Origin: Macrococcus brunensis
Lineage (GTDB): Bacteria; Bacillota; Bacilli; Staphylococcales; Staphylococcaceae
Direction: 5' to 3'
DNA: 48,064 nucleotides
Assembly: GCF_004359615.1 (NCBI RefSeq)
Contig: NZ_SCWA01000016.1
Span: 1-48,064 of the forward strand
Below are positions 18,081-27,374 of this stretch, piece by piece (within the stretch, counting starts at the first letter, position 1; every line of letters starts with the position of its first letter). The notes below the pieces were generated by a model. That model made no database searches. It saw only the letters and a list, made by a program, of their open reading frames with translations, and was not told the origin of the DNA. The position numbers and the translations under genes were made by a program.

Positions 18081-19373
18081 TTATTGAACTAACAGTAAAG
18101 TGAGATAGAGGCCGATCAGTGTCATCAGTAATACAGGTAATGTAATGATAATACCTGTCTTGAAGTATGTGCCCCACGAAATCTTGACACCTTTCTGACT
18201 CAGGACATGCAGCCAGAGTAATGTTGCAAGTGAGCCAATCGGTGTAATCTTCGGTCCAAGGTCTGAACCGATGACATTCGCATAGATAAGACCTTCCTTA
18301 ATAGCATCTGTTGCACCTGACTGTTGAATAGCGATAGCATCGATAAGCACTGTCGGCATGTTGTTCATTACAGAAGAGAGCAAGGCAGCGATAAAACCCA
18401 TCCCTACTACATTAGCGAACAGACCATGCTGTGTCAGTGCAGCAATATTATCTGCGAGCACATTTATAATGCCGGCATTCTTAAGACCGTAGACAACGAT
18501 ATACATACCGATTGAAAAGAAGACGATATTCCACGGCGCCCCTTGCATCACCTTTCTGACGTTGACAGCAGATGAACGACGCGCCAGCACTAAAAAAATA
18601 ATGGCAATTATCCCTGCTATCAGTGAGACTGGAAGCTGGACGAATTCACTCACTAAGTAGCCGGCCAGCAACAGGCCGAGTACGTACCAGGCATATTTGA
18701 AAAGCTGTCTATCTTTAATAGCTTTGCTAGGTGCTTCAAGCATACTGTCATCGAATACGCGTGGAATCGACTTTCTGAAATAAAGATAAAGTACAGCGAT
18801 ACTTGCCAGCAGCGAAAATAAGTTCGGGATAATCATGACGAGGAAATATTCCAGGAAACCGATATCGAAATAATCTGCTGATACGATATTGACTAAATTA
18901 CTGACAACGAGTGGCAGGGAAGTCGTATCTGCGATAAAACCACTGGCGATAATAAACGGGAAGACAAGTTTCTCCTCAAATCTCAGATTTCTGACCATGG
19001 CAAGAACGATAGGGGTCAGAATGAGTGCGGCACCGTCGTTAGCAAAAAAAGCAGCGACGACAGCACCGAGCAGCGTAATATAGATGAACATCTTAATACC
19101 ATTTCCACCTGATGCTTTAACCATATGTCTTGCTGCCCACTCAAAGAAACCAATCTCATCCAGAATAAGAGAGATTATTATGACGGCGATGAATGTCAGT
19201 GTCGCGTTCCAGACAATACCTGTGACATCCTTGACATCATTAAAATCAACAACACCTGTCAGAAGCGCTGCAAGAGCACCTATAACAGCCGTTATACCAA
19301 TATCAAGGCCTTTCGGCTGCCAGATAACAAAGGTCAATGTAACGAGAAATATAATAATGGCAAGCAGCGTCAT
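18081..19373 (-). CDS. arsB: ArsB arsenite efflux permease
   Basis: Inner-membrane arsenite/antimonite pump. 430 aa, about twelve helices, very like staphylococcal ArsB throughout: [16 protein letters not shown] near residue 19, [18 protein letters not shown] near 109, [20 protein letters not shown] near 142, [17 protein letters not shown] near 340, [20 protein letters not shown] near 365. Works alone or energised by ArsA, encoded in the same operon. The start overlaps the arsR stop (ATGA). It is the last gene of the ars operon. Confidence 0.93.
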   Translation of the reverse strand: MTLLAIIIFLVTLTFVIWQPKGLDIGITAVIGALAALLTGVVDFNDVKDVTGIVWNATLTFIAVIIISLILDEIGFFEWAARHMVKASGGNGIKMFIYITLLGAVVAAFFANDGAALILTPIVLAMVRNLRFEEKLVFPFIIASGFIADTTSLPLVVSNLVNIVSADYFDIGFLEYFLVMIIPNLFSLLASIAVLYLYFRKSIPRVFDDSMLEAPSKAIKDRQLFKYAWYVLGLLLAGYLVSEFVQLPVSLIAGIIAIIFLVLARRSSAVNVRKVMQGAPWNIVFFSIGMYIVVYGLKNAGIINVLADNIAALTQHGLFANVVGMGFIAALLSSVMNNMPTVLIDAIAIQQSGATDAIKEGLIYANVIGSDLGPKITPIGSLATLLWLHVLSQKGVKISWGTYFKTGIIITLPVLLMTLIGLYLTLLLVQ

Positions 19374-19684
19374 GCGGTTGCTCCTGCTTCAGTGCGGCAT
19401 ACGCATGTATCAGTAGGGGAAGTAATGAGCATAAACTGGCTTTGCAGTGCTTCCAGCACAGTATAATTCAGCTGATACATTGTTTTTGTGCCTTCTTTTC
19501 TTTTGGAGACGACTGACTGCTGCTCGAGTACTTTCATGTGATGACTTAACGTAGGCTGTGAAAAAGTGAAATGTGTCAGAATATCACAGGCACACAGTTC
19601 GCCACATGATAGCATATCGATAATTTCCAGTCTGCTCGGGTCTGAGATGGTCTTCATAAGTTTTGCTGTTTCTTCGTAGTTCAT
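19370..19684 (-). CDS. arsR: ArsR arsenic-responsive repressor
   Basis: Winged-helix SmtB/ArsR repressor, 104 aa. Metal-sensing motif [10 protein letters not shown] near residue 27 (the ELCVCDL arsenic site), DNA helix [20 protein letters not shown] near 44, and a C-terminal extension with two further Cys (TCVCRTEAG). It should release DNA on binding As(III)/Sb(III). It is unusual in being the fourth gene of its operon rather than the first. It overlaps both neighbours by ATGA junctions. The likely operator lies upstream of arsD at 23427-23446. Confidence 0.92.
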   Translation of the reverse strand: MNYEETAKLMKTISDPSRLEIIDMLSCGELCACDILTHFTFSQPTLSHHMKVLEQQSVVSKRKEGTKTMYQLNYTVLEALQSQFMLITSPTDTCVCRTEAGATA

Positions 19685-21354
19685 CTTATTCTTTCCTTTC
19701 TTTCACTCATCTTCATATAACGCTGGTAGTTCGTATTACCGCCTGACAGATTGTAGACTTCGTTAAAGCCGAGGTTGATCAGAATGTTCTGCGCTGCATT
19801 CCCTGTCGTCCCTTTGTTACAGTAAGTAACAACCGGCTTTGATTTATCCATCTGTTCTGCATAGTGTCTTAACTGCTGCAGGGGCACATTGATAGCTGTT
19901 CTGACATGGGCCTGTTCATATTGCTTCGGAGAGCGTACGTCCAGAACTGTAATGGTGTGGTCAGCAATACGTTTCAGCAGTTGTTCGGGTGTCATAATCT
20001 TTCGACCGCGTGTGATATTGTGGCTGATCATCCCAGTGTAGATGACTGGGTCCTTCGTAGTGGAAAAAGCCGGCGTATAGGCAAGGTCCAGGTGAAAGAG
20101 GTCTTCTGCTTTCGCACCGAACGTAATAGCGGTCGCAAGCACATCAATCCGTTTATCGACACCTTCGTAACCAATGATCTGGGCACCGATGATTTTCTCG
20201 CTATCTCTGTCAATCACTGCTTTGATGGTCATCTCTCTACCTTTCATATATTCAGGTCGATTCGGCTTGATATTATGAATAACATCAACTGTTACACCTG
20301 CAGCCAGTGCTTCTTTCTCTGTATAACCTGTCTGTGCAATCGTCATGTCAAATACTCTGACAATACCAGTGCCGAGAATACCGCGGAAGGTCAGGTCACC
20401 GCCTGTCAGACGGTCACCGACAATACGGCCCATTTTATTTGCAGTAGAACCGAGCGGCCGGTACATCGGCGCTTTCGTATGGACATGGAACGCTTCAGCT
20501 ACATCACCGACTGCATAGATATGCGGGACATTCGTCTCAAGACGCTCATTAATTTTAACAGCACCTGTCATACCTGTCATCACACCGATGTTACTAGCAA
20601 GTTCTGTATTCGGTACCACACCGACTGCCAGAATGACGAGGTCTGTAGCAAACACACTGCCATCTGTCAGTTCTATACCCGTTACCTTCTCGCAGTCAGA
20701 CTGTACAGCAGCAATCTCACTATAAGTATGAAGCTCCGCCTTATCTGCCAGATAATCTTCAATCATAAAGCTCATATCTTCATCAAGCTGACTCATGAGT
20801 GCACTTCTCTGTATCAACCGGACACGATAAGCTGCAAGCTGTTCAAGCATCTCAAGACCGATAAAGCCGCCTCCGACTATCGTGATTTCCTTCACATTAT
20901 TTACTTCAATATAATGGTGTATCAATTTGGCGTCATTTATTGTCTTAACCTGAAAAACATTGTGGTAGGCTTGGTCATCAATCTGCGGGATAGAGCGTGG
21001 CCGTGAGCCTGTTGCAAGCACGAGTTCATCATAGGACTGATTGAAGGTGTCACCTGTCAGCAGGTTCTTGACTTCAATCATCTTCTTATCTTTATCAATA
21101 GCAAGGACTTCGTGCGACGTATGAATATCGATATTAAAACGGTCCTTGAACCACTTTGCATCACGCGGCGTCAGTTCATCAATCTCAGCAATCTCCCCGC
21201 CGATGTAATAAGGAATCCCACAGACTGAATACGAAATATCCGTGTCTTTATCAAAGACAATAATATGCGATGTTTCATCGTTTCGACGCGCCTTTGCAGC
21301 AACACTTGTTCCAGCAGCAACAGAACCGATAATGACAATGTTCTTAGTTTTCAT
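19681..21354 (-). CDS. CoA-disulfide reductase with C-terminal rhodanese domain
   Basis: FAD/NAD(P)H flavoprotein that reduces CoA disulfide or persulfide, fused to a sulfurtransferase domain; 557 aa from ATG 21354 (GGAGG 5 nt upstream). Seen: FAD loop VIIGSVAAGTSVAAKARR at the N-terminus, single active Cys in YSVCGIPYYIGG near residue 44, NAD loop IVGGGFIGLEMLEQLAAY near 155, second FAD motif YAVGDVAEAFHVHT near 280, and the rhodanese loop VVTYCNKGTTGNAAQ near 516 with catalytic Cys. Genes of this type occur in ars operons of Firmicutes; a role in thiol homeostasis or thiolated arsenic is inference. Overlaps arsA and arsR. Confidence 0.85.
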   Translation of the reverse strand: MKTKNIVIIGSVAAGTSVAAKARRNDETSHIIVFDKDTDISYSVCGIPYYIGGEIAEIDELTPRDAKWFKDRFNIDIHTSHEVLAIDKDKKMIEVKNLLTGDTFNQSYDELVLATGSRPRSIPQIDDQAYHNVFQVKTINDAKLIHHYIEVNNVKEITIVGGGFIGLEMLEQLAAYRVRLIQRSALMSQLDEDMSFMIEDYLADKAELHTYSEIAAVQSDCEKVTGIELTDGSVFATDLVILAVGVVPNTELASNIGVMTGMTGAVKINERLETNVPHIYAVGDVAEAFHVHTKAPMYRPLGSTANKMGRIVGDRLTGGDLTFRGILGTGIVRVFDMTIAQTGYTEKEALAAGVTVDVIHNIKPNRPEYMKGREMTIKAVIDRDSEKIIGAQIIGYEGVDKRIDVLATAITFGAKAEDLFHLDLAYTPAFSTTKDPVIYTGMISHNITRGRKIMTPEQLLKRIADHTITVLDVRSPKQYEQAHVRTAINVPLQQLRHYAEQMDKSKPVVTYCNKGTTGNAAQNILINLGFNEVYNLSGGNTNYQRYMKMSERKERIR

Positions 21355-23071
21355 CATGTCCTCCAAAAGGAATAGTATAGTAATGACCGTGGCTATGTTC
21401 TCTTATTTTTTTAATCCAGTTAGATTCATCAAATTTCTTGGCAGCAAACAAATCATCTGATTCTCGTGAAGACACAAGTTCCTGATTAATGACCCAGTTG
21501 GAATGTGCAATGCCAGCTCGCTCCAGGTCATCTGCAAGTCTTGCTGCTTCCAGATACGGTGTTCTTTCCGGCAACGTGATGATCATCATCTCAGTCAGCT
21601 GATTATTTTTGATCTTCGGCAGTAACTGTTCCACTGCTTCAGGCAGTTTCTTTTCATTCTTTATGACTTCCTGATGATAGCTCTCAGAGGCATCAAGCAG
21701 CAGTAAAGTGTGACCGGTCGGGGCTGTATCGACAATGACGTAATCCGATGTCTCGTCAGCAACGATTTCACTGAACGCTCTGAAGAAAGCAATCTCCTGC
21801 GTACACGGTGACCGCAGATCTTCTTCAATATAGTTCTTTTCGTCGTCAGTGAGATCGCCCGCCTGCGCAAAAACTTCCGCTTTATATTGAGCAAGTGCTT
21901 CATCTTCGTCTATGTAAGAGATTCTCAGCCAGTCATTAGCGGCAGCTGTTATTTCTTTCGTAGGATCTGTGGTTGCCAGATGGACATGATGCCCTTTAGC
22001 TGCCAGCGCTTCAGCAATAAGCCGGGCTACAGTCGTTTTACCTACTCCGCCTTTTCCCATCATAAAGAGATAACGCAGGTCTGAACTTTCCACTTTAGCA
22101 ACCAGCTCATCAATAGCCGGATGACTTTGTGCCTTAAAAGTATCCGGTTGTACAGGACTATTGTACTTGAGAAGCTTGACTAAACCGCTTATGCCTTCTT
22201 CGTGAGCTGACTGATAAAGTGCATAGTAGATATCCTGCTCTTTTAACCAGTCCTCATACTTAGTTAAGGCCGCTTGCTGAGATGTCATTTTGGCTTTTGA
22301 TATTGCTCCGTATGGTTGTGTAATCAAGCCATTAATTATGACATGAAAGCGCGAGACACCAATTGCTTCAAGTTCCTCCTGCGCGCGCTTTACTTCTTTA
22401 AGTGCACTGATCTCTGCACGGGCGACAAGCATCAAAGTCGTCATCTCTTTGTCCCGCAGTTTTTTCAATGCCGTCTTGTATTTGTCTCTATCTTCATCAA
22501 GTCCGGACAACTGTCCAAGACATGACGCATCATGGCTCGTCGTCTCTAGGTAGTTATCCCATGCGGATGGCAGTTCAAGCATGCGTAAGGTGTGGCCTGT
22601 CGGTGCAGTGTCAAAGATGACATAATCATACGCAGCCTCCACTTCTTCATTAGCAATAAAGCGGGTAAACTCATTGAATGCAGCTACTTCCACCGTACAT
22701 GAACCGCTTAGCTGTTCTTTCATATTCTCTAGCATATCGTCAGAAAGAATGCCGATATAAGGTTCAATGACGCTATTTTTATAATCTTCAGCTGCCTGCA
22801 GCGGCTCAAAGTTAGCGATGAACAAATTCGGCACTTCAGCCATCTGTGTCAGTCTGTTCGTCAGCTTCATCGTAAAGACATCCTGCAGATTACTGGCAGG
22901 ATCCGTACTGATCAGCGCAACGCGATATCCTCTCTGTGCCAGATTAACAGCGTAACTGCTGGATAGAGTTGTCTTGCCTACACCGCCTTTACCAGTGAAA
23001 AATAAGTATTTCGTCAATGCGGCACAACTTAAATCAATTTTTTTATAACAATCAGCAGCAGTTACTTCCAT
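21344..23071 (-). CDS. arsA: ArsA arsenical pump-driving ATPase
   Basis: Soluble ATPase that energises ArsB. 575 aa with two homologous halves: P-loops FFTGKGGVGKTTLSS near residue 18 and MMGKGGVGKTTVAR near 316; DTAPTGHTL signal twice (near 145 and 431). Metalloid-binding cysteines are present in SGSCTVEVAAF, DASCLGQLSGL and LRSPCTQEIAFF. Start ATG 23071 (MEVTAADCYKK) with GGAAGGGAG upstream, inside the 3' end of arsD; the longer frame to 23143 would lie wholly within arsD and lacks an RBS. Intact and of family length. Confidence 0.92.
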   Translation of the reverse strand: MEVTAADCYKKIDLSCAALTKYLFFTGKGGVGKTTLSSSYAVNLAQRGYRVALISTDPASNLQDVFTMKLTNRLTQMAEVPNLFIANFEPLQAAEDYKNSVIEPYIGILSDDMLENMKEQLSGSCTVEVAAFNEFTRFIANEEVEAAYDYVIFDTAPTGHTLRMLELPSAWDNYLETTSHDASCLGQLSGLDEDRDKYKTALKKLRDKEMTTLMLVARAEISALKEVKRAQEELEAIGVSRFHVIINGLITQPYGAISKAKMTSQQAALTKYEDWLKEQDIYYALYQSAHEEGISGLVKLLKYNSPVQPDTFKAQSHPAIDELVAKVESSDLRYLFMMGKGGVGKTTVARLIAEALAAKGHHVHLATTDPTKEITAAANDWLRISYIDEDEALAQYKAEVFAQAGDLTDDEKNYIEEDLRSPCTQEIAFFRAFSEIVADETSDYVIVDTAPTGHTLLLLDASESYHQEVIKNEKKLPEAVEQLLPKIKNNQLTEMMIITLPERTPYLEAARLADDLERAGIAHSNWVINQELVSSRESDDLFAAKKFDESNWIKKIREHSHGHYYTIPFGGHDEN

Positions 23072-23399
23072 TACAGCAGCTCCCTTCCTGAAGGTTATTG
23101 ACTGTAATAATTTCATCTGCTTCTTCTTCAGTGATGTAGTCATGTGTCTTCACTATATCACCATTAATAACGGTAATCGGCAGCACATCATTACCTATTT
23201 CCTTAACTATATTCATAATTTCTTTATTCTCAAGAAATGCTTTTGGATGACTGCTTAGATTAAATCGTTCTACAGTAATATGCTCATTCTTCAGCTTCTC
23301 AGTTAACCGAGTCACTTCTATTAATTTCTGATCAGGACTTGGCCCGCATACTCCCGTTGAACAGCACATCGCTTCTTCATACATTTTTACCTCTAACAT
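23052..23399 (-). CDS. arsD: ArsD arsenic metallochaperone
   Basis: Delivers As(III) to ArsA and is a weak co-repressor. 115 aa, thioredoxin-like fold. Conserved cysteines in EAMCCSTGVCGP near residue 11 form the metalloid site; the C-terminus ends in two vicinal Cys pairs (SCCNGSNCC), as in classical ArsD. First gene of the operon arsD-arsA-CoADR-arsR-arsB; RBS AGGTGA 8 nt upstream of the ATG. Its 3' end overlaps arsA by 20 nt. Confidence 0.92.
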   Translation of the reverse strand: MLEVKMYEEAMCCSTGVCGPSPDQKLIEVTRLTEKLKNEHITVERFNLSSHPKAFLENKEIMNIVKEIGNDVLPITVINGDIVKTHDYITEEEADEIITVNNLQEGSCCNGSNCC

Positions 23400-23426
23400 C
23401 TACTCATCACCTCATCAATAATTTAA

Positions 23427-23446
23427 ATATAGAGTAACATCTATAT
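23427..23446. promoter_or_regulatory. Candidate ArsR operator upstream of arsD
   Basis: Perfect inverted repeat ATATAGA-N6-TCTATAT, 28 nt upstream of the arsD ATG. AT-rich inverted repeats at the promoter are the usual ArsR target. A TAGACA sequence farther upstream could be the -35, placing the repeat over the -10. The rest of the 23400-23625 gap holds nothing else recognisable. Confidence 0.55.
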
Positions 23447-23625
23447 TTATGCTTGTCTATGTTAAAGTATACTAGATATTAAACTTCATCATTTACTTTT
23501 ATCATCCAATCACTAAATTTATCATTCATTCAATTATCATGTATACTGAAGAGAAGAATGATGCAGAAAACATATGAAAATACATCATTCTGAATTTAAA
23601 ACTATGAATCATAAAGGAGCTTATT

Positions 23626-24258
23626 ATGAAATTACAACTTGCACTTGATTTAGTAGATATTAGCGGTGCTATCGACACCGTCAAACAAGTAGAGCAGCAT
23701 ATCGATATCGTCGAAATCGGTACTCCTGTCGTTATTAATGAAGGTTTGAGAGCAGTCAAAGAAGTGAAAGCAGCTTTCCCTCATTTAACCGTACTGGCAG
23801 ATCTTAAAATCATGGACGCTGCAGGTTATGAAGTCGGTCAGGCAGCTGCTGCCGGTGCAGATATTATCACGATTCTAGGTGTAGCTGAAGATGAATCAAT
23901 CAAAGGCGCTGTAGAAGAAGCTAAAAAACAAGGTAAAGAAATCCTGGTTGATATGATTGCAGTCAAAGACATTGAAACACGCGCGAAAGAACTGGACGCT
24001 CTTGGAGTAGATTATATCTGTGTGCATACAGGTTATGACCTGCAGGCAGTCGGCAAAAACTCATTCGAAGACCTTGCGACTATCAAACGTGTTGTGAAAA
24101 ATACTAAGACTGCTGTTGCAGGCGGTATCAAACTTGAGACATTGCCAGAAGTCATTGAACAGCATCCTGACCTCGTCATCGTCGGTGGCGGCATCACAGG
24201 CGCAGATGACATGGCAGCTACTGCACGTGAAATGCATGACCTCGTGCAAAAAGGATAA
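23626..24258 (+). CDS. hxlA: 3-hexulose-6-phosphate synthase
   Basis: Aldol condensation of formaldehyde with ribulose 5-phosphate to hexulose 6-phosphate; in heterotrophs it detoxifies formaldehyde and, in reverse, can supply ribulose 5-phosphate. 210 aa, OMP decarboxylase-like barrel: LQLALDLVDISGA at the start, LADLKIMDAAGYE near residue 58 (metal/substrate DxKxxD), VHTGYDLQAVG near 132, VAGGIKLETLPE near 163, IVGGGITGADD near 186. RBS AAGGAG. The isomerase follows 5 nt downstream. Confidence 0.92.
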   Translation: MKLQLALDLVDISGAIDTVKQVEQHIDIVEIGTPVVINEGLRAVKEVKAAFPHLTVLADLKIMDAAGYEVGQAAAAGADIITILGVAEDESIKGAVEEAKKQGKEILVDMIAVKDIETRAKELDALGVDYICVHTGYDLQAVGKNSFEDLATIKRVVKNTKTAVAGGIKLETLPEVIEQHPDLVIVGGGITGADDMAATAREMHDLVQKG

Positions 24259-24263
24259 TCACG

Positions 24264-24821
24264 ATGCAGACAACGGAGTATCTGACAACAGTTATCCAGG
24301 AACTGCAAGGGATGATTCCGCAGATCGCAGAAACTGATGCAGAACAACTTGTTCACTCAATCTCAGACACCAGCAAAGTATTCGTAGCAGGCGCAGGCAG
24401 ATCCGGCCTGATGGGTAAAGCCTTGGTCATGCGCATGATGCATATGGGTATTGATGCTTATATCATCGGTGAAACTGTGACTGCCAATCTCGAGAAAGAT
24501 GATTTGCTTATTATCGGCTCTGGTTCTGGTGAGACTGAGACATTAGTCGCTATCGCAAACAAAGCCAGACGTCTCGGCGGCAAAGTAGCGGTTATCACAA
24601 CTAAGCCTGACTCTACACTCGGTCAGCTGGCAGATTTGACAATTCAGTTGCCAGGCGTCGCTAAGGACCAGACCGCAGACGCTCAGCAGACGATTCAGCC
24701 GATGGGTTCCCTCTTTGAACAGACATTACTACTTTTCTTCGATGCAGTCATCCTTCGTTACATGGAACTGAACCATCTCGATTCAGCTAAAATGTACGGT
24801 AAACACGCTAATCTTGAATAA
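24264..24821 (+). CDS. hxlB: 6-phospho-3-hexuloisomerase
   Basis: Isomerises 3-hexulose 6-phosphate to fructose 6-phosphate, completing the ribulose monophosphate bypass. 185 aa, SIS-domain fold: VAGAGRSGLMGKALVMRMMH near residue 36, LLIIGSGSGETETLV near 75, VITTKPDSTLGQLAD near 103, and PMGSLFEQTLLLFFDAVIL near 145. Directly downstream of hxlA, so co-transcribed and probably translated together. Confidence 0.92.
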   Translation: MQTTEYLTTVIQELQGMIPQIAETDAEQLVHSISDTSKVFVAGAGRSGLMGKALVMRMMHMGIDAYIIGETVTANLEKDDLLIIGSGSGETETLVAIANKARRLGGKVAVITTKPDSTLGQLADLTIQLPGVAKDQTADAQQTIQPMGSLFEQTLLLFFDAVILRYMELNHLDSAKMYGKHANLE

Positions 24822-24823
24822 CG

Positions 24824-24865
24824 AAAAAGACCGATTCATTCAATCATGAATCGGTCTTTTTATCT
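24824..24865. terminator. Bidirectional terminator between hxlB and oppA
   Basis: Stem AAAGACCGATTCAT / ATGAATCGGTCTTT around TCAATC, with A5 before and T5 after. It serves both convergent transcripts. Confidence 0.9.
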
Positions 24866-24876
24866 TCAGTTTACAG

Positions 24877-26493
24877 TTATTCTTTCTCAGCATAAATGAA
24901 GTCTGGTCGACTTAATGCATCTGTCTTAACGTTTTTAATATTTTCTTTGATCAATGTATTGGAATAGCCAAAGTTCACTGGCAGGATAGGGAGTTCATCC
25001 ATGAGAATATCTTCTGCCTGGTGCAGTAATGCAAGACGTTTTTGATCATCTGCTGTTTTCAGTGACTGATCAAGCAATGCATCAAATTCTTTGTTTTTCC
25101 AGTTAGTGAAGTTACTTGAACTGTTTGATGCATATAATGCAAGGACCGGGTATGGATCAAGGAAGTCGCCGCCCCAGCCCATACGAGCCAGCTGGAAGTT
25201 CTTCTGCTTAAATGTATCGATATACGTTTTCCATTCTTGCCCCTCAATGCTGACATCAATACCAAGATTCTGTTTCAGCATTTCCTGGATCACTTCTGCT
25301 GATTTTTTGTTGATGCCTTCACTGTTTGTTTTCAGCGTCAGTTTAGGTAAAGCTGTTAATCCTTCTTCTTTCAGTCCTTCTTTTAACAATTGTTTTGCTT
25401 TTGCAGGATTATATTCATAATACTTCTTGCCTTCTTCTCTGAAGTCTTTGCCGTCTGCATCTTTAACTCCGTATGAGACATAACCGTAGGCCGGTTTCTG
25501 TCCGCCTTTCAAGACATTTTCAACAAACGACTGACGGTCAATCGCATAGCTTAAAGCCTGACGGATTTTTTTATTATCTACAGGTTTTTTATTGACATTG
25601 AATGAATAAGTACCGACTGAGAAGTTCTCATAGCTGACGAGTTCCTTGCTGTCTTTGACACTTTTCAGAATATCAGCTGGAACAGATGCCAGAAGGTCCA
25701 GCTGTCCGCTTTTATACAGTTGATATTCTGTATTCGGATCCGCGACCATACGGAAGTTGACACCGCTTAGTTTCACTTTATCTTTATTGTAATACTGGTC
25801 ATTCTTTTCAATATCCAGTGAATCATTGTGTTTCCAGCTTTTCAGTTTGAAAGGTCCATTAGACACAAGTGTCTCTGCTTTTGATGCCCAGTCTTTTCCT
25901 TTAGATACTGCTTCTTTTTCGACTGGATACGCTGCTGCCCCTGTCAGGACTTTAGGGAAGAAACTGATTGGATCCTTCAGTTCAACTTGCAGTTTGTGGT
26001 CATCGATCGTCTTGATACCGACGTCTTCCAGTTTCCCTTTACCTGTGTTATATGCTTCTGCCCCTTTAATGAAGTAGAAAGTTGAAGGGCTGTACGCTGC
26101 CGTTTTCGGGTTCAGCACACGTTCCCATGCATATTCAAAATCTTGCGCCGTCAGTTCTTTACCATCTGACCATTTCAGATTGTCTTTAATTGTGAACGTA
26201 TAAGTCCTACCATCTTTAGAGACATCTGCTTTTTCGGCTAAATCAAGCTGCGGTTCGCCGTTTTTCCCTTTACGGTATAAACCACTGTAGATGCTGTCGA
26301 TGACCCACCAGGATGTTGTATCGGATGCGAAGGCCGGATCCAGCGTATAAGGTTCTCCGCCCAGGTTAAGTTTAAGTGTCTGTGCTGCTTTCTGTCCGTT
26401 TGAGCCTGATTTTTTAGCCGACTTTGAATCTGCATTGCCACAACCTGAAAGTAAAATAACTGCTGCTGCTAAACCGATACCTATTTTTTTCAT
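24877..26493 (-). CDS. oppA: Oligopeptide-binding lipoprotein OppA
   Basis: Extracellular solute-binding lipoprotein of a peptide ABC importer, 538 aa. Signal peptide MKKIGIGLAAAVILLSGC with lipobox LSGC (Cys19), then an SBP family 5 core: LGGEPYTLDPAFASDTTSWW near residue 46, FTIKDNLKWSDGKELTAQDF near 100, and KIRQALSYAIDRQSFVENV near 310. It is the last gene of oppBCDFA, 14 nt after oppF, RBS AAAGGAG. Peptide preference is unknown; a SAM riboswitch on the operon suggests a link to methionine supply. Confidence 0.9.
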   Translation of the reverse strand: MKKIGIGLAAAVILLSGCGNADSKSAKKSGSNGQKAAQTLKLNLGGEPYTLDPAFASDTTSWWVIDSIYSGLYRKGKNGEPQLDLAEKADVSKDGRTYTFTIKDNLKWSDGKELTAQDFEYAWERVLNPKTAAYSPSTFYFIKGAEAYNTGKGKLEDVGIKTIDDHKLQVELKDPISFFPKVLTGAAAYPVEKEAVSKGKDWASKAETLVSNGPFKLKSWKHNDSLDIEKNDQYYNKDKVKLSGVNFRMVADPNTEYQLYKSGQLDLLASVPADILKSVKDSKELVSYENFSVGTYSFNVNKKPVDNKKIRQALSYAIDRQSFVENVLKGGQKPAYGYVSYGVKDADGKDFREEGKKYYEYNPAKAKQLLKEGLKEEGLTALPKLTLKTNSEGINKKSAEVIQEMLKQNLGIDVSIEGQEWKTYIDTFKQKNFQLARMGWGGDFLDPYPVLALYASNSSSNFTNWKNKEFDALLDQSLKTADDQKRLALLHQAEDILMDELPILPVNFGYSNTLIKENIKNVKTDALSRPDFIYAEKE

Positions 26494-26507
26494 CTATCTA
26501 TTCTCCT

Positions 26508-27374
26508 TTAATGTACAGCCACTAGATGGCTGTCTGATATTTGCTGATATGACTTGACCGCTCCGTAATCCGGTCGGTCTACTGACACTTCATTTACACG
26601 TCGGTCTTTGGGATGCTGTACTGGACTTGAATCCATTAACCGCTTCGTATAGGGATGCTTTGGATTGCTGAAGAGTTCTTCACTTTCTGCGATTTCCAGG
26701 ATAGAACCGTTATACATGACAATAATACGGTCACTGATATAGCGGACGACATTGAGATCATGGCCGATAAACAGATAAGTCAGCGCCTTCTCTCGTTGCA
26801 ATTTGCGAATCAGATTGAGGACCTGCGCCTGTACCGAAACATCGAGTGCAGAAATCGGTTCATCTGCCACCAGAAACTCAGGCTCAACCGCCAGTGCTCT
26901 CGCTATTCCGACACGCTGCTTCTGACCGCCTGACAGTTCAGAAGGATAACGGTCCTTAAACTGACTGGATAATCCAACTTCGTTCAGTCGTTCCTGAACA
27001 AAGGCATCCTCATCGCCAACTTGAATACCAAATCCTCTGACCCCTTCTAAAATAATGTCATGTACTTTCATCCGAGGATTAAGAGATGAATCTGGATCCT
27101 GGAAAATCATCTGAACCTGACGTCTGAAGTTCTTCAGTTCTTTCTTGGACAGCGTATCAATCGGCTGTCCTTTAAAATGAATACTGCCATGCTGATAAGA
27201 TTCTATTTTAGTCAGAAGTTTACCAAGTGTAGACTTCCCGCTGCCACTCTCTCCAACGACACCTAATACTTCTCCTTCATTAATCGTGAAAGAGACGCTA
27301 TGCAGAATCTGCACAGGTGATCCTACTTTCTGCGGATAAAACTTATCCACCTGCTCAATTGTCATCAGGCTCAT
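26508..27374 (-). CDS. oppF: Oligopeptide ABC transporter ATPase OppF
   Basis: Cytoplasmic ATPase subunit, 288 aa: Walker A GESGSGKSTLGKLL near residue 39, Q-loop IFQDPDSSLNPR near 88, signature LSGGQKQRVGIARAL near 145, Walker B FLVADEPISALD near 165, H-loop LFIGHDL near 201. The C-terminal extension after HPYTKRL is shorter than in many OppF proteins (about 310-330 aa) but retains a DSSPVQHPKDRR block. Stop of oppD and start of oppF abut at 27374. Pairs with OppD as a heterodimer. Confidence 0.9.
   Translation of the reverse strand: MSLMTIEQVDKFYPQKVGSPVQILHSVSFTINEGEVLGVVGESGSGKSTLGKLLTKIESYQHGSIHFKGQPIDTLSKKELKNFRRQVQMIFQDPDSSLNPRMKVHDIILEGVRGFGIQVGDEDAFVQERLNEVGLSSQFKDRYPSELSGGQKQRVGIARALAVEPEFLVADEPISALDVSVQAQVLNLIRKLQREKALTYLFIGHDLNVVRYISDRIIVMYNGSILEIAESEELFSNPKHPYTKRLMDSSPVQHPKDRRVNEVSVDRPDYGAVKSYQQISDSHLVAVH

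Noticed and set aside
19906-21006. 366-codon open frame on the plus strand
   Set aside because: It lies entirely antisense to the CoA-disulfide reductase gene, has Cys/His-rich shadow composition and no RBS.
23072-23143. Longer ArsA start within arsD
   Set aside because: No RBS, and the added residues are an out-of-frame reading of the conserved arsD 3' end.
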